From positions 1-64,000 of the forward strand of contig FZQV01000011.1 in NCBI GenBank assembly GCA_900199505.1: a stretch of DNA of 64,000 bases, given 5' to 3'. Within the stretch, counting starts at the first letter, position 1; each line of letters opens with the position of its first letter. Source of the stretch: Ruaniaceae bacterium KH17 (GTDB lineage Bacteria; Actinomycetota; Actinomycetes; Actinomycetales; Actinomycetaceae). The notes under the pieces are model-generated. The model made no database searches, was not told the origin of the DNA, and saw only the letters and a list, made by a program, of their open reading frames with translations. Below are positions 54,203 to 63,388 of the stretch, piece after piece. The translations under genes were made by a program, and so were the position numbers.

Positions 54203-56368
54203 GTGACTGAGACGAACGAAGATCCCCGCGCCTGGCTCGAAGACGTCGAAGGCGAGGCCCCACTCACCTGGGTGCGCGAGCGCAATGCCGAATCCGCGGC
54301 CCGCCTCGCCAGCACCGCACGCTTCGCCGCGATCGAGAGCGAACTGCTCGAGGTCCTCACCTCGCAGGACAAGATCCCCGGCGTGAGTCAGCGTGGCGAG
54401 TTCCTCTACAACTTCTGGACTGACGCCGAGCACGAGCGCGGCCTCTGGCGCCGTACCACGTGGGAGCAGTACCGCACGGCCGAGCCCGAGTGGGAGACCG
54501 TGCTCGACCTGGACGCGCTCTCCGAGGCGGACGGTATCCAGTGGGTGTGGCACGGCGCCTCGCACCTCGCGCCCGATTACACCCACGCGCTCGTGGCGCT
54601 CTCCCGCGGCGGATCGGATGCGGACATCACACGCGAGTTCGATCTCGTCTCCAAGACTCTTACCGACGGCGGTTTCGAACGCCCGGAGTCCAAGGGCGGC
54701 CTGGGCTGGACCACCGCGGCGCCGGACGAAGTGTTCGTCTACACGGACTTCGGCCCCGGCACGATGACCCCCTCGGGCTACCCCCGCACGGTGCGCCGCT
54801 GGCGCCGCGGAACCCCAATCGAATCCGCCGAGTTGATTTATGAGGGCGCGCCCGAGGACATGTATATCGGCGCCGGCTCCGACCGCACACCCGGATTTGA
54901 GCGCGAGTATGTGCAGCGCGCGATCGCGTTCTACAACTCCGAGACGTACGAGATCCGCGGCGGCGAGTTGGCGCTCATCGACGTCCCCCGCACGGCCGAA
55001 TCCGGCGTGTGGCGCGAGTGGCTCCTCGTGAACCTCCGCGATCCGTGGCGCATCGACGGCTCCCACTTCCCCGCCGGGGCGCTCCTCGCCACGAACTATG
55101 AGCGATTCATGGCCGGCGAGCGCGAGTTCACGGTGCTTTTCTCTCCCAGCCCGACGACGTCGTTGGCGGCCGTCACACAGACCCGCCACCACGTGGTCCT
55201 CACCTTGCTCAACGACGTGGTGAACTCCCTCGAGCTCGTCACCCCACCGGGCCGAGCCGATTCCGGCGCGGATGATGACGGCGGCTGGCGGCGCCGAGGC
55301 TTGGACCTCGAAGGGACCGAGGTCCCCGAACTGGGGACGATCGCCGTCGGGCCGGTGGATGCGGTGAACTCCGATGACCTGTGGCTGACCACGGCCGGCT
55401 ACCTGGACCCCACCACGCTCTCGGTGCTGCGGCTCGACGAGCACGGCGAGACGATCGGGTTTGAGGCGCTGAAGTCGCTCCCGAGCTTCTTCGATGTGGA
55501 GGGCGCGCGGGTGGAGCAACACTTCGCCACCTCCGAGGACGGCACGCGCATCCCCTACTTCCAGGTCACGCCGGGACCGTTGCTTGAGCGCAGGCCGCGG
55601 GCCGGAGTCGAAACCACACGAGGCGATGGTTTCGAGTCCGCCGATGGCTCCGCTCAACCAACGGGTGGCCCCCGCCCCACGCTCCTTTACGGCTACGGCG
55701 GCTTCGAGATCCCGATGCTGCCGAACTACTCGGCTTCGATCGGCCGGGCGTGGCTGGAGCGGGGCGGCGTCTACGTGGTCGCGAACATCCGCGGCGGCGG
55801 TGAATACGGGCCCGCCTGGCACCAGGCCGCACTGAAGGAGAAGCGCCATAAGGCGTACGAGGACTTCGCGGCAGTGGCGCGCGATCTCGTGGCGCGCGGT
55901 GTCACCACGCACGCACAGCTCGGCGCGCAGGGCGGCTCGAACGGCGGGCTGCTGATGGGCAACATGTACACGCAGTACCCGGAGCTGTTCGGCGCAATCG
56001 TCTGCCAGGTGCCGCTGCTGGACATGAAGCGCTATTCGCATCTCCTCGCCGGGGCTTCGTGGATGGCCGAGTACGGCGATCCCGACGACGACGCCCAGTG
56101 GGAGTTCATCCGTACCTTCTCGCCCTATCACCTCGTACAGGACGACGGTGCGTACCCGCCCATCCTGTTCACGACCTCAACCCGCGATGATCGAGTGCAT
56201 CCCGGGCATGCCCGGAAGATGGCTGCGCTCATGCTGGAGAAGGGCGCGGACGTGACGTACTACGAGAACATCGAGGGCGGGCACGGCGGCGCGGCGACCG
56301 ATGCGCAACGGGCACATATGCAGGCCCTCGCCTACGAGTTCCTCTGGCAGAAGCTCGGCGCCAGTTGA
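54203..56368 (+). CDS. S9-family oligopeptidase with repeat-derived insertion
   Basis: A 721-residue prolyl-oligopeptidase-family serine peptidase. The N-terminal half is the beta-propeller; the C-terminal hydrolase has GGSNGGLLMG (nucleophile Ser), TTSTRDDRVHPGHARKM (Asp) and EGGHGGAA (His). It cleaves short peptides in the cytosol. Between VTPGP and PTLLYGYGGF, where relatives have about 10-15 residues, there are some 28 extra (about 460-488, including VETTRGDGFESADGSAQPT). The DNA of this insert, 55579-55665, is an R6 palindromic repeat. It lies at the hinge between propeller and catalytic domain and keeps the frame. GTG start at 54203 with GGGATGGA upstream. Confidence 0.9.
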   Translation: MTETNEDPRAWLEDVEGEAPLTWVRERNAESAARLASTARFAAIESELLEVLTSQDKIPGVSQRGEFLYNFWTDAEHERGLWRRTTWEQYRTAEPEWETVLDLDALSEADGIQWVWHGASHLAPDYTHALVALSRGGSDADITREFDLVSKTLTDGGFERPESKGGLGWTTAAPDEVFVYTDFGPGTMTPSGYPRTVRRWRRGTPIESAELIYEGAPEDMYIGAGSDRTPGFEREYVQRAIAFYNSETYEIRGGELALIDVPRTAESGVWREWLLVNLRDPWRIDGSHFPAGALLATNYERFMAGEREFTVLFSPSPTTSLAAVTQTRHHVVLTLLNDVVNSLELVTPPGRADSGADDDGGWRRRGLDLEGTEVPELGTIAVGPVDAVNSDDLWLTTAGYLDPTTLSVLRLDEHGETIGFEALKSLPSFFDVEGARVEQHFATSEDGTRIPYFQVTPGPLLERRPRAGVETTRGDGFESADGSAQPTGGPRPTLLYGYGGFEIPMLPNYSASIGRAWLERGGVYVVANIRGGGEYGPAWHQAALKEKRHKAYEDFAAVARDLVARGVTTHAQLGAQGGSNGGLLMGNMYTQYPELFGAIVCQVPLLDMKRYSHLLAGASWMAEYGDPDDDAQWEFIRTFSPYHLVQDDGAYPPILFTTSTRDDRVHPGHARKMAALMLEKGADVTYYENIEGGHGGAATDAQRAHMQALAYEFLWQKLGAS
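55579..55665. repeat. R6 repeat inserted in the oligopeptidase gene
   Basis: GTTGCTTGAGCG at the left, GTCGAAACCA and GATGGTTTCGA in the centre, and GGCTCCGCTCAACCAACGG at the right reproduce the intergenic element at 37879-37963 nearly end to end. The reading frame is open through it. Confidence 0.85.
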
Positions 56369-56370
56369 TC

Positions 56371-56401
56371 CTGCTGGGTGCTGTCATGCAACGCCCAGCA
56401 G
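56371..56401 (+). terminator. Stem-loop after the oligopeptidase gene
   Basis: CTGCTGGG (56371-56378) pairs with CCCAGCAG (56394-56401), directly after the stop codon. Confidence 0.65.
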
Positions 56402-56403
56402 CG

Positions 56404-56452
56404 TGATCTTGGCAGTTGACGAACGCATACCGTTCGCCAGCCGCCAAGATCA
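56404..56452. repeat. R4 hairpin repeat, copy 3
   Basis: TGATCTTGGC and GCCAAGATCA are the outer arms; GACGAACG and CGTTCGC the inner ones. Same layout as 17717-17762 and 34230-34284. It follows the oligopeptidase terminator. Confidence 0.82.
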
Positions 56453-56491
56453 GGACAGACTCAGGTCAGACTGCGCCGAGTCACCCCGCGT

Positions 56492-56636
56492 CGTCATCCT
56501 GCGCGAGACGCAGTGGAGTCGCAGGATCCAGGCCTTGCGTCGACGCGTGTGCATCGTCCTGGATTCTGCTGATTTCGTCTCTCTGACGAACGCTCAATCC
56601 AGGCCATTCGCTGCGCTCATTTCGCGCAGAATGACG
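56492..56636. repeat. R5 palindromic repeat, copy 2
   Basis: CGTCATCCTGCGCGA and CGCGCAGAATGACG are outer arms; GCAGGATCCAGG and CCTGGATTCTGC inner arms. This copy is longer (145 bases) through an extra ATCCAGGCCATTCG segment. Confidence 0.82.
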
Positions 56637-56647
56637 AATGCTGCGGG

Positions 56648-57436
56648 CTACTTTTCTTCAGTGGGCGGCTGGTACGGGTCGATCCGCTCGCCGTACTGCG
56701 GGGGCTGAACCGTCTCGCCGTACTGCGGGGGCTGTACCGTCTCGCCGTATTGGGGAGCCTGGCCGTACTGCTGCGGCGGTTGCTGACCGTACGGGGACTG
56801 CGGCTGCTGGTACGGCTGCTGCCCGTAAGGCGCCTGACCATAGGGCCCGTAGGGCGCAGCGCCGTAAGGTGCCTGACCATACGGAGGCTGGCCCCCGTAA
56901 CCGCCGGTAAGTGCCTCGCGGCGCTTCTTGTTCACCTTGACCAGCCAGATGATTCCCACGATCACGCCGATGAGTCCGAGGAATCCCAGGACGAATCCGC
57001 CGATCATCCAGCCGGCGGCGCCACCAAGGTTGTCGGTGAGACCACTTATCATTGACGACGGCGCAATCATCAGCGACGCGTCCTGAACATTGCAATCGAT
57101 CGTGTACGAGCCGCCGGCGGTGCTCGAGAAGGTCGGGATGACCTCGTAAATGCTGCCAGTCGGCACGGCCGAACCCGAGTCGTCGATCACGCTACAGTCG
57201 TATCCGGCACCCTCCACGTCGCCGTCGGAGGGCATGATCATCCACTCATCAGCGGTCGTGAGAGTCACCGTGCCGCCGTTGCTCACCATCTGAGTGTTCT
57301 CGAACGAGGACGTATCCATGCCACCGAACGCGTTCAGCGCGCCGGCGAGCAGTCCGACAATCGGGGCAATGATCATAAGCAAGGCGCTGATCACAATGGT
57401 CGCAATGGGGCCGCCACGGCCCGGCTGGTTGTTCAT
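56648..57436 (-). CDS. Two-helix membrane protein with Tyr/Gln/Pro repeat tail
   Basis: A 262-residue protein. Helix 1 (about 10-33) and helix 2 (about 142-167) enclose an extracytoplasmic domain of about 105 residues with two cysteines (YDCSVID and IDCNV) that could form a disulfide. The cytoplasmic tail (about 178-262) is built of APYG-, QQPY- and QYGETVQPP-type repeats. Such tails are common in actinobacterial envelope proteins; function unknown. It follows hspR on the same strand but 162 bases and a decayed R6 repeat separate them. Confidence 0.72.
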   Translation of the reverse strand: MNNQPGRGGPIATIVISALLMIIAPIVGLLAGALNAFGGMDTSSFENTQMVSNGGTVTLTTADEWMIMPSDGDVEGAGYDCSVIDDSGSAVPTGSIYEVIPTFSSTAGGSYTIDCNVQDASLMIAPSSMISGLTDNLGGAAGWMIGGFVLGFLGLIGVIVGIIWLVKVNKKRREALTGGYGGQPPYGQAPYGAAPYGPYGQAPYGQQPYQQPQSPYGQQPPQQYGQAPQYGETVQPPQYGETVQPPQYGERIDPYQPPTEEK

Positions 57437-57499
57437 ACAGGGACTCCTTGATTGGGGTACAGCGCTAAGTGTCTCATTACGCAGGTGATTTGGTTAAGA

Positions 57500-57592
57500 G
57501 ACTCGTCGGCGACCGAGCGAAGCGAAGAAGTGGAGACGCGGTTCACACGCGCTCCGTTTCGGTTCGTCGCAACGCTCCTCACTCAACGAGCC
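57500..57592. repeat. R6-like decayed palindromic repeat
   Basis: ACTCGTCGGCGACCGAGCGA and the right end CTCACTCAACGAG resemble the full R6 copy (GAGCGAAGCGA is shared). It lies between hspR and the next gene downstream. Confidence 0.5.
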
Positions 57593-57598
57593 TGAATA

Positions 57599-57991
57599 CT
57601 ACGGGTTCCAGACGACCATCGCGCGCGAGTTCGCTTCGCGAGTCACGCGGTGCGCTCCAGAGGTCACGACCACCTCGCCGCGAGGCCCCGCCGCAAAGAC
57701 GCGGTAGCGGCCAGGCTCGGCGATCATGCGAAGTTGTTGCAGTTCCTCTTGGACGTGTAGCAACGCGTCCTCCAGTTCGAGAATGCGCTTGATGCCCGCC
57801 AGGTTGATGCCCTCCTCTTGGGAGAGCCGCTGAATCTCGCGCAGCTTCTCGACGTCGCGCAACGTGTACCGGCGCCCACGCCCGGCCGTGCGAACGGGCG
57901 AGACGAGCCCGAGCCGGTCATACTCCCGCAGCGTCTGCGGGTGCATCCCGGCGAGCTCGGCCGCCAGCGAGATTCTCAGTAGCGGCCTCAT
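57599..57991 (-). CDS. hspR: Heat-shock repressor HspR
   Basis: A 130-residue MerR-family repressor. The helix-turn-helix and wing are RISLAAELAGMHPQTLREYDRLGLVSPVRTAGRGRRYTLRDVEKLREI (about 6-53), followed by a coiled-coil. HspR binds HAIR inverted repeats, with DnaK as co-repressor in Streptomyces. Three HAIR sites in this window precede dnaK (two) and clpB (one). It is the last gene of the dnaK operon, though an R5 repeat now separates it from dnaJ. Confidence 0.93.
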   Translation of the reverse strand: MRPLLRISLAAELAGMHPQTLREYDRLGLVSPVRTAGRGRRYTLRDVEKLREIQRLSQEEGINLAGIKRILELEDALLHVQEELQQLRMIAEPGRYRVFAAGPRGEVVVTSGAHRVTREANSRAMVVWNP

Positions 57992-58010
57992 CCCAAGACC
58001 CCGCAGCATT

Positions 58011-58109
58011 CGTCATCCTGCGCGGAACGAAGTGGAGTCGCAGGATCCAGACCTCTCGATCGGACTCCAGTCGAACGTCCTAGATTCTGAGACTTCGCGC
58101 AGAATGTCC
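58011..58109. repeat. R5 palindromic repeat, copy 3, inside the dnaK operon
   Basis: CGTCATCCTGCGCGGAACGA, GCAGGATCCAGA, then CTAGATTCTG and CGCGCAGAATGTCC. It fills almost the whole 133-base gap between dnaJ and hspR. Its stem could attenuate or stabilise the operon transcript. Confidence 0.8.
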
Positions 58110-58124
58110 AAAGGAGAGAAGCGA

Positions 58125-59123
58125 TCATTGCTGAGCCGCCTCCATGAGGCCGGCGCGCGGGTCGTCGTCGGCCATGGCAGCGGCGAGCGCCTCGACCGCC
58201 TTCTTGGCGTCTGCGCTCATGCGCCGCGGCACGGCTACCTCCACGGTGACGTGCAGGTCGCCCAGCCCCTTGGAGGTCTTCAGGCCGCGGTTCTTCACGC
58301 GCAAGGTCCTGCCCGACGGCGTTCCGGCCGGGATCTTGACCTTCACCTTCGAGCCGTCCAGGGTGGGCACCTCCACGGTTGTGCCGAGGGCAGCTTCGGC
58401 GAAGGTCACGGGGACGGTGAGCTTGAGGTTGTTGCCGGACATCGAGAACAGCGGGTGCGGATCCACCGAGACGGTGATCACGAGATCGCCCGCGGGACCG
58501 CCGTTCGAACCGGGCTGGCCTTTGCCGCGTAGCCGGATCTTCTGACCGTCATGCACACCCGCGGGAATGCGAACCGTCATCGACCGACCATTGATCTTGA
58601 GCTGTACCTGAGCACCTTCGGCGGCCTCCCGGAACGGGAGCCGCGTGCTTGCCTCGGTATCGGCGCCCTTCTGCGCCGGCTGGCGGCCGAAGCCACCGAA
58701 TCCGCCGCGGCCACCGCCACCGCCACCGCCACCGGCGAACATCCGCAGGATGTCCTCCATGCCATCGGCGCCGCTGGTTTGGAAGCGCGTGCCGCCGCCA
58801 CCACCGAACATCCCGCCAAGGATGTCCTCGAAGCCGCCGGCACCGCCTGTCGCACCGCCAGGCCCGGAGGTGAAGCGAGCCCCGCCTCCAGCCATCGCAC
58901 GGATCGCATCGTACTGCTTGCGCTCGCCCTCATCCGAGAGCACGGCATAGGCCTCGCCGATCTCCTTGAACTTGGCCTCGGCGGCCGTATCACCCGGATT
59001 CCGATCAGGGTGATACTCCTTGGCGAGCTTGCGGTACGCCTTCTTGATGTCGGAGGCGTCGGCGCTCTTGTCCACACCGAGCGTGGCGTAGAAGTCCTTC
59101 TCCATCCAGTCTTGGCCGGTCAT
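58125..59123 (-). CDS. dnaJ: DnaJ chaperone lacking the zinc finger
   Basis: A 332-residue co-chaperone. The J domain (about 9-75) has the HPD motif in [10 protein letters not shown]; a Gly/Phe-rich stretch (about 80-150) follows, then the C-terminal substrate-binding domains ([46 protein letters not shown]). The CxxCxGxG zinc repeats of type I DnaJ are absent, so this is a type II (CbpA-like) protein. AGGAGG precedes the ATG. It lies in the HspR-controlled operon after grpE. Confidence 0.94.
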   Translation of the reverse strand: MTGQDWMEKDFYATLGVDKSADASDIKKAYRKLAKEYHPDRNPGDTAAEAKFKEIGEAYAVLSDEGERKQYDAIRAMAGGGARFTSGPGGATGGAGGFEDILGGMFGGGGGTRFQTSGADGMEDILRMFAGGGGGGGGRGGFGGFGRQPAQKGADTEASTRLPFREAAEGAQVQLKINGRSMTVRIPAGVHDGQKIRLRGKGQPGSNGGPAGDLVITVSVDPHPLFSMSGNNLKLTVPVTFAEAALGTTVEVPTLDGSKVKVKIPAGTPSGRTLRVKNRGLKTSKGLGDLHVTVEVAVPRRMSADAKKAVEALAAAMADDDPRAGLMEAAQQ

Positions 59124-59150
59124 TGCGCCGCACCTCCTCTCTGTTGTTGA

Positions 59151-59759
59151 TTATGCAGGCGAGTTCACCACGACTCGTGCTGGCCGCAATACCTTCTCGC
59201 CAATCCGGTAGCCCGGCTGGATCACTTGGGCGATCGAAGGCACCGTGACCTCACCGGAGGGCTGATCCATCAGCGCCTCATGGAAGGCCGGGTCAAACTC
59301 TTCACCCACGGTGCCGTAACGCACAAGGCCGAAGCCGAGCTCGAGCGTGTTCTCAAGCTTCTCTCCCACGGACTTGAACGGGCCGTCGAGTTCACCGTGC
59401 TCGCGGGCCAGGTGAACGTCGTCGAGCACACTGAGGAGCGACTCGGCGACCTTCTCCACTCCGGCCTGCTGCGCCGCCACAGCGTTCTCCTTGGCCCGGC
59501 GCACGTAGGCGCTGTACTCCTGGTTCACGTTGTAGGTGGCGGCGTTCGCGCGGGCGAGTTCGTCCGCGAGCTGGGCGTTCTCGGCCTTCAGCTCGGCGAG
59601 CCCGGGGGCCTCCGCTGGGGAGCCTGCCGAGGCCGACGACGCTGAGCTCGCGCTCGATGCGGAGTCGGCGGGCGCCGCAGCGCGCGAGTCGTGCTCGCGC
59701 GCTGCGCCCGTGGAATCGAGCTTCCGGTTGTCCCGGATGATCGGTTCTTCGTTCGTCAC
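59151..59759 (-). CDS. grpE: Nucleotide exchange factor GrpE
   Basis: A 202-residue GrpE. A Ser/Ala-rich N-terminal tail (about 25-50) precedes the long dimerisation helix ([36 protein letters not shown]) and the beta-domain ([33 protein letters not shown]). It releases ADP from DnaK. The ATG overlaps the dnaK stop (ATGA). Confidence 0.95.
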   Translation of the reverse strand: MTNEEPIIRDNRKLDSTGAAREHDSRAAAPADSASSASSASSASAGSPAEAPGLAELKAENAQLADELARANAATYNVNQEYSAYVRRAKENAVAAQQAGVEKVAESLLSVLDDVHLAREHGELDGPFKSVGEKLENTLELGFGLVRYGTVGEEFDPAFHEALMDQPSGEVTVPSIAQVIQPGYRIGEKVLRPARVVVNSPA

Positions 59760-61609
59760 TTGTCCTCATCCTCGTCGACGATCTCAGCGTCCACTACGTC
59801 ATCGTCGTCGGCCGGAGCCTCGGACGCGCCGTCAGCAGCCTGAGCCGCGCCGGCCTGGTCCGCTGCGTACAGTGCCTGGCCGATCTTCTGCGACTTCTCG
59901 GTGAGCTCCTCGAACGCGGCCTTGATGGCGGCGTCGTTCTCGCCCTTCAGCTCGGTCTTGAGCTTCTCGACGGCCTCGGACACCTCGGCGGTGACGTCGG
60001 CGGGGAGCTTGTCCTCGTTGTCCTTGAGCAGCTTCTCGGTGGAGTAGGCGACCTGCTCCGCCTGGTTGCGGGTCTCGGCGGCCTCGCGGCGTGCCTTGTC
60101 CTCGGCAGCGTGCTTCTCCGCCTCCTGTACCATGCGGTCGATCTCGTCCTTCGGGAGGGCCGAGCCGCCGGTGATCGTCATCGACTGCTCCTTGCCCGTG
60201 CCGCGGTCCTTAGCGGAGACGTGCACGATGCCGTTGGCGTCAATGTCGAAGGTGACCTCGATCTGCGGCAGGCCACGGGGAGCCGGGGCGATGCCGGTGA
60301 GTTCGAAGGTGCCGAGCGGCTTGTTGTCGTGCGCGAACTCGCGCTCGCCCTGGTACACCTGGATCAGCACGGAGGGCTGGTTGTCCTCGGCGGTCGAGAA
60401 GATCTCCGAACGCTTGGTGGGGATCGCGGTGTTGCGCTCGATGAGCTTGGTCATCACGCCACCCTTGGTCTCGATACCGAGGGAGAGCGGGGTGACGTCG
60501 ATCAGGAGCACGTCCTTGCGGTCGCCCTTGAGGACACCGGCCTGGAGAGCGGCGCCGACGGCGACGACCTCGTCCGGGTTCACGCCCTTGTTGGGCTCAC
60601 GGCCACCGGTAAGCGACTTCACGACCTCGGTCACGGCGGGCATGCGGGTCGAGCCACCCACGAGGACCACGTGGTCGATCTCGGAGAGCTTGATGCCAGC
60701 ATCACGGATCACGTTATTGAACGGGGTCTTGGTGCGCTCAAGCAGGTCCTTTGTCATCTCCTCGAACTGTGCGCGGCTGAGGCGCTCGTCCAGGTGGACC
60801 GGGCCGTTCTCGCTCATCGAGAGGTACTGCAATGAGATCGTGGTGGCCATCGCCGACGAGAGTTCCTTCTTCGCCTGCTCAGCGGCCTCGCGGAGGCGCT
60901 GCATGGCACGGGAATCCTTGGTGAGGTCCACGCCTTCCTTGTTCTTCACCTGGGTGACCAGCCAGTCGACGACGCGCTGGTCCCAGTCATCACCACCGAG
61001 CTTGTTGTCACCGTTGGTGGCCTTCACCTGAATGGTGGAGAAGCCGTCCTCGTCCTTGCCAACTTCCAGCAGCGAGACGTCGAAGGTGCCACCACCGAGG
61101 TCGAAGACCAGGATGAGCTCGTCTTCCTTGCCCTTCTCGAGGCCGTAGGCGAGCGCCGCGGCAGTCGGCTCGTTGATGATGCGCAGCACGTTGAGGCCAG
61201 CGATCTGGCCGGCGTCCTTCGTGGCCTGGCGCTGGGCGTCGTTGTAGTACGCGGGGACCGTGATGACGGCGTCGGTGACGGGCTCGCCCAAGTAGGACTC
61301 GGCGTCGGTCTTGAGCTTGCCAAGAATGCGGGCGCTGATCTCCTGCGGGGTATATGCCTTACCGTCGATGTCGGCGGTCCAGTCGGTGCCGATGTGACGC
61401 TTCACGGACGAGATGGTGTGGTCCACGTTGGTGACGGCCTGACGCTTCGCGACCTCACCGACCAGCACCTCACCGGACTTGCTGAACGCAACCACCGAAG
61501 GGGTAGTGCGAGAGCCTTCAGCATTCGCAATGACGGTGGGCTCGCCACCTTCGAGGACGGCAACCACCGAGTTGGTGGTACCAAGGTCGATTCCGACCGC
61601 ACGTGCCAT
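59756..61609 (-). CDS. dnaK: Chaperone DnaK (Hsp70)
   Basis: A 617-residue Hsp70 of normal actinobacterial length. The start [21 protein letters not shown] is the phosphate-1 motif, [16 protein letters not shown] phosphate-2, and [13 protein letters not shown] the adenosine motif; the substrate domain ([20 protein letters not shown]) and acidic C-terminal tail ([17 protein letters not shown]) follow. GGAGAT precedes the ATG. Two HAIR sites upstream place it under HspR. Codon use is strongly biased, as for an abundant protein. Confidence 0.98.
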   Translation of the reverse strand: MARAVGIDLGTTNSVVAVLEGGEPTVIANAEGSRTTPSVVAFSKSGEVLVGEVAKRQAVTNVDHTISSVKRHIGTDWTADIDGKAYTPQEISARILGKLKTDAESYLGEPVTDAVITVPAYYNDAQRQATKDAGQIAGLNVLRIINEPTAAALAYGLEKGKEDELILVFDLGGGTFDVSLLEVGKDEDGFSTIQVKATNGDNKLGGDDWDQRVVDWLVTQVKNKEGVDLTKDSRAMQRLREAAEQAKKELSSAMATTISLQYLSMSENGPVHLDERLSRAQFEEMTKDLLERTKTPFNNVIRDAGIKLSEIDHVVLVGGSTRMPAVTEVVKSLTGGREPNKGVNPDEVVAVGAALQAGVLKGDRKDVLLIDVTPLSLGIETKGGVMTKLIERNTAIPTKRSEIFSTAEDNQPSVLIQVYQGEREFAHDNKPLGTFELTGIAPAPRGLPQIEVTFDIDANGIVHVSAKDRGTGKEQSMTITGGSALPKDEIDRMVQEAEKHAAEDKARREAAETRNQAEQVAYSTEKLLKDNEDKLPADVTAEVSEAVEKLKTELKGENDAAIKAAFEELTEKSQKIGQALYAADQAGAAQAADGASEAPADDDDVVDAEIVDEDEDK

Positions 61610-61651
61610 GTGTATCTCCTAGTTCCTACGGCCGCAGGGTCGCGGCCCATT

Positions 61652-61672
61652 GTTGAGTCTGTACCACTCAAG
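61652..61672. promoter_or_regulatory. HAIR operator 1 of dnaK
   Basis: GTTGAGT-N7-ACTCAAG, 43 bases before the dnaK start; only one base differs from the HspR consensus CTTGAGT-N7-ACTCAAG. Confidence 0.9.
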
Positions 61673-61715
61673 TCTTACTCCTCGGGCCCGCGAGATGCAA
61701 ACCCGAATCCCAAAA

Positions 61716-61736
61716 CTTGAGTCTGATGTACTCAAC
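61716..61736. promoter_or_regulatory. HAIR operator 2 of dnaK
   Basis: CTTGAGT-N7-ACTCAAC, one base from consensus, 64 bases further upstream (six helical turns) than operator 1. Confidence 0.9.
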
Positions 61737-61961
61737 ATTGTGTGCCGCCCCTCTATTCCCGACACATCCCCACTATTTCCTCTCCACACCCACTCGCACT
61801 CCCACTTCCCGTTACCTCACCGCTCCTGACACCCACACCCCGCCCCGGTCACCCCTCGCCCCCTCCAAACTTGTGCTATCTACGCAGCAGCACAAGGAAG
61901 TAGAGAGGGGCAAGGCGAGAGGCGGGCGGCGAGGATCGCGGCGAAGGGGCAGGATAGAGGG
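61737..61961. other. Intergenic region before the Nudix gene
   Basis: No gene supported. It is C-rich between 61740 and 61870 and then carries a short R1 repeat (61865-61896), where CCAAACTTGTGCT faces AGCAGCACAAG. Confidence 0.55.
61865..61896. repeat. R1 palindromic repeat, short copy 5
   Basis: CCAAACTTGTGCT and the right arm AGCAGCACAAG enclose only a few bases; the loop of the longer copies is missing. Confidence 0.6.
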
Positions 61962-62564
61962 GTGGATCTCGAGCGATTGCAGGAAGGGCTGATCCGGCCC
62001 GACGACGCCGTCCACACGGACGCTCTGCGGCGGGCCGCCGTGGCGGTACTGCTCTCGGACGGCGCAGACCCGGATCTGGTGCTCACGCGCCGTGCAGCCA
62101 CGCTCCGTGACCACCCCGGCCAGGTCTCGCTACCCGGCGGAATGATCGAGGCCGGCGAAGACGTGGTCACCGCGGCACTGCGCGAATCCGAAGAGGAAGT
62201 AGGCTTCGACCCCGAGAGCGCCACCGTACTCGGCGCGCTGCCAGGCTCCGTGCCCACGCGCGGCCGAATCATCGTCACGGCTATCGTTGCCAGCTGGCCG
62301 GGTACTCACCCCCTCAGCGCCGTGGATCGCGCCGAAGTGGCCAGTGTGCACCGCGTCCCGATACGCGATCTCGCCGATCCGGCGGCCCGCTTCACCGCCC
62401 ACCTACCGATCGGCTACAGCGGACCGGGCTTCATGGCCGATGGCCAGTTCGTGTGGGGCATGACCGCGTACGTGCTCGATCACTTCCTCCGGCTCGCCGG
62501 GTGGGAGCAGCCCTGGGATCGAAGCCGTCGCCGGCGCGTCCCGAAGGACGTCGGCGGCTGGTGA
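61962..62564 (+). CDS. Nudix hydrolase, CoA pyrophosphatase type
   Basis: A 200-residue Nudix enzyme. The Nudix box GGMIEAGEDVVTAALRESEEEVG fits G-x5-E-x7-REUxEExGU (about residues 59-81), and TRRAATLRDHPGQVSLPGG just before it is the UPF0035 motif of CoA-diphosphatases. It probably cleaves CoA or acyl-CoA to phosphopantetheine and 3',5'-ADP. GTG start at 61962; no clear ribosome site. Convergent with a DUF4870 gene; an R2 repeat lies between them. Confidence 0.87.
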   Translation: MDLERLQEGLIRPDDAVHTDALRRAAVAVLLSDGADPDLVLTRRAATLRDHPGQVSLPGGMIEAGEDVVTAALRESEEEVGFDPESATVLGALPGSVPTRGRIIVTAIVASWPGTHPLSAVDRAEVASVHRVPIRDLADPAARFTAHLPIGYSGPGFMADGQFVWGMTAYVLDHFLRLAGWEQPWDRSRRRRVPKDVGGW

Positions 62565-62599
62565 ACGCCTTTCACCACCACCACTGCTACTCCCCACTC

Positions 62600-62676
62600 C
62601 GCTGAGATCCGTACACCAGTGCGCAATTCCGGGCCCGATCGGGGCTCCCAGGCCGACTGCTGTACGGATTTCAGCG
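62600..62676. repeat. R2 palindromic repeat, copy 4
   Basis: CGCTGAGATCCGTACACCAGT pairs with CTGCTGTACGGATTTCAGCG around a GC-rich loop. It separates two convergent genes and may terminate both. Confidence 0.85.
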
Positions 62677-62685
62677 AGCAGAGAG

Positions 62686-63294
62686 CTACTTGAGGATCGG
62701 GATCTGGAGCGGGTAGGTGTACGGCTCGTCGTTGGCGGCCTTGACTGCTGCCATGATGTGCACCACGAAGAGTCCGAGACCCGCGGCGATCCAGAGGATA
62801 ATCGCTACCGGAAGCAAGATCACCGTCACTGCACAGACCCAGGCCACGGCGTTCGCCACCCAGAGCGTCGCCGAGAAGTTGAACGCCCCCGAAGCCGCCT
62901 TGCGGATCCGCGGTGAGCGGTCCTTGTAGACCAGGTAGATCACGAGCGGGCCAACAAAGTTGAGCCAGCCCACCGAAATCAGCGCGCCAACAACCGGCGC
63001 GATGTGCGCCAAGATTGACCACGTCCGCTCCTCGGACGCGGGCACACTGCTACCGGCGTTGACATAGGGCGCCTGCCCCGGATGTCCGTACGTGGTGGAT
63101 CCCGGCTGCCCGAACGGGCCGGCATTCGGGGCCTGATAGCCCTGCTGGTTGACGTACGGGCCGGAGGTCTCGTGGTAGGAGGGCGCACCCTGCTGGTATG
63201 GCGGAACACCGTTCGGACCCTGCTGGTACGGCGGAGTGCCGTGGGGGCTGTTGGCTCCCGTATCGGACGGCTGCTGATATGGATCGTGTGTCAT
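62686..63294 (-). CDS. DUF4870 membrane protein with Pro/Tyr/Gln-rich N-terminus
   Basis: A 202-residue protein. The first 85 residues are low-complexity (PPYQQGPNGVPPYQQG and similar). The rest is a DUF4870 domain with three or four helices: WSILAHIAPVVGALISVGWLNFVGPLVIYLVYKDRSPRIRKAASGAFNFSATLWV, then a helical hairpin ending AAVKAANDEPYTYPLQIPIL. Function unknown. The ATG at 63294 opens the low-complexity part; no strong ribosome site. Confidence 0.85.
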   Translation of the reverse strand: MTHDPYQQPSDTGANSPHGTPPYQQGPNGVPPYQQGAPSYHETSGPYVNQQGYQAPNAGPFGQPGSTTYGHPGQAPYVNAGSSVPASEERTWSILAHIAPVVGALISVGWLNFVGPLVIYLVYKDRSPRIRKAASGAFNFSATLWVANAVAWVCAVTVILLPVAIILWIAAGLGLFVVHIMAAVKAANDEPYTYPLQIPILK

Positions 63295-63388
63295 AGGACC
63301 AGTGTGACGTGTGCACACACATCGGGTCCATGGGGATATCCCCCGAATCTGCCGGAAGCCAGCACCATGAGGTCTCCGTCACCTCGAC

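Noticed and set aside
54110-56131. Open frame of 673 codons opposite the oligopeptidase
   Set aside because: Shadow of the oligopeptidase gene, whose motifs and start signals are clear.
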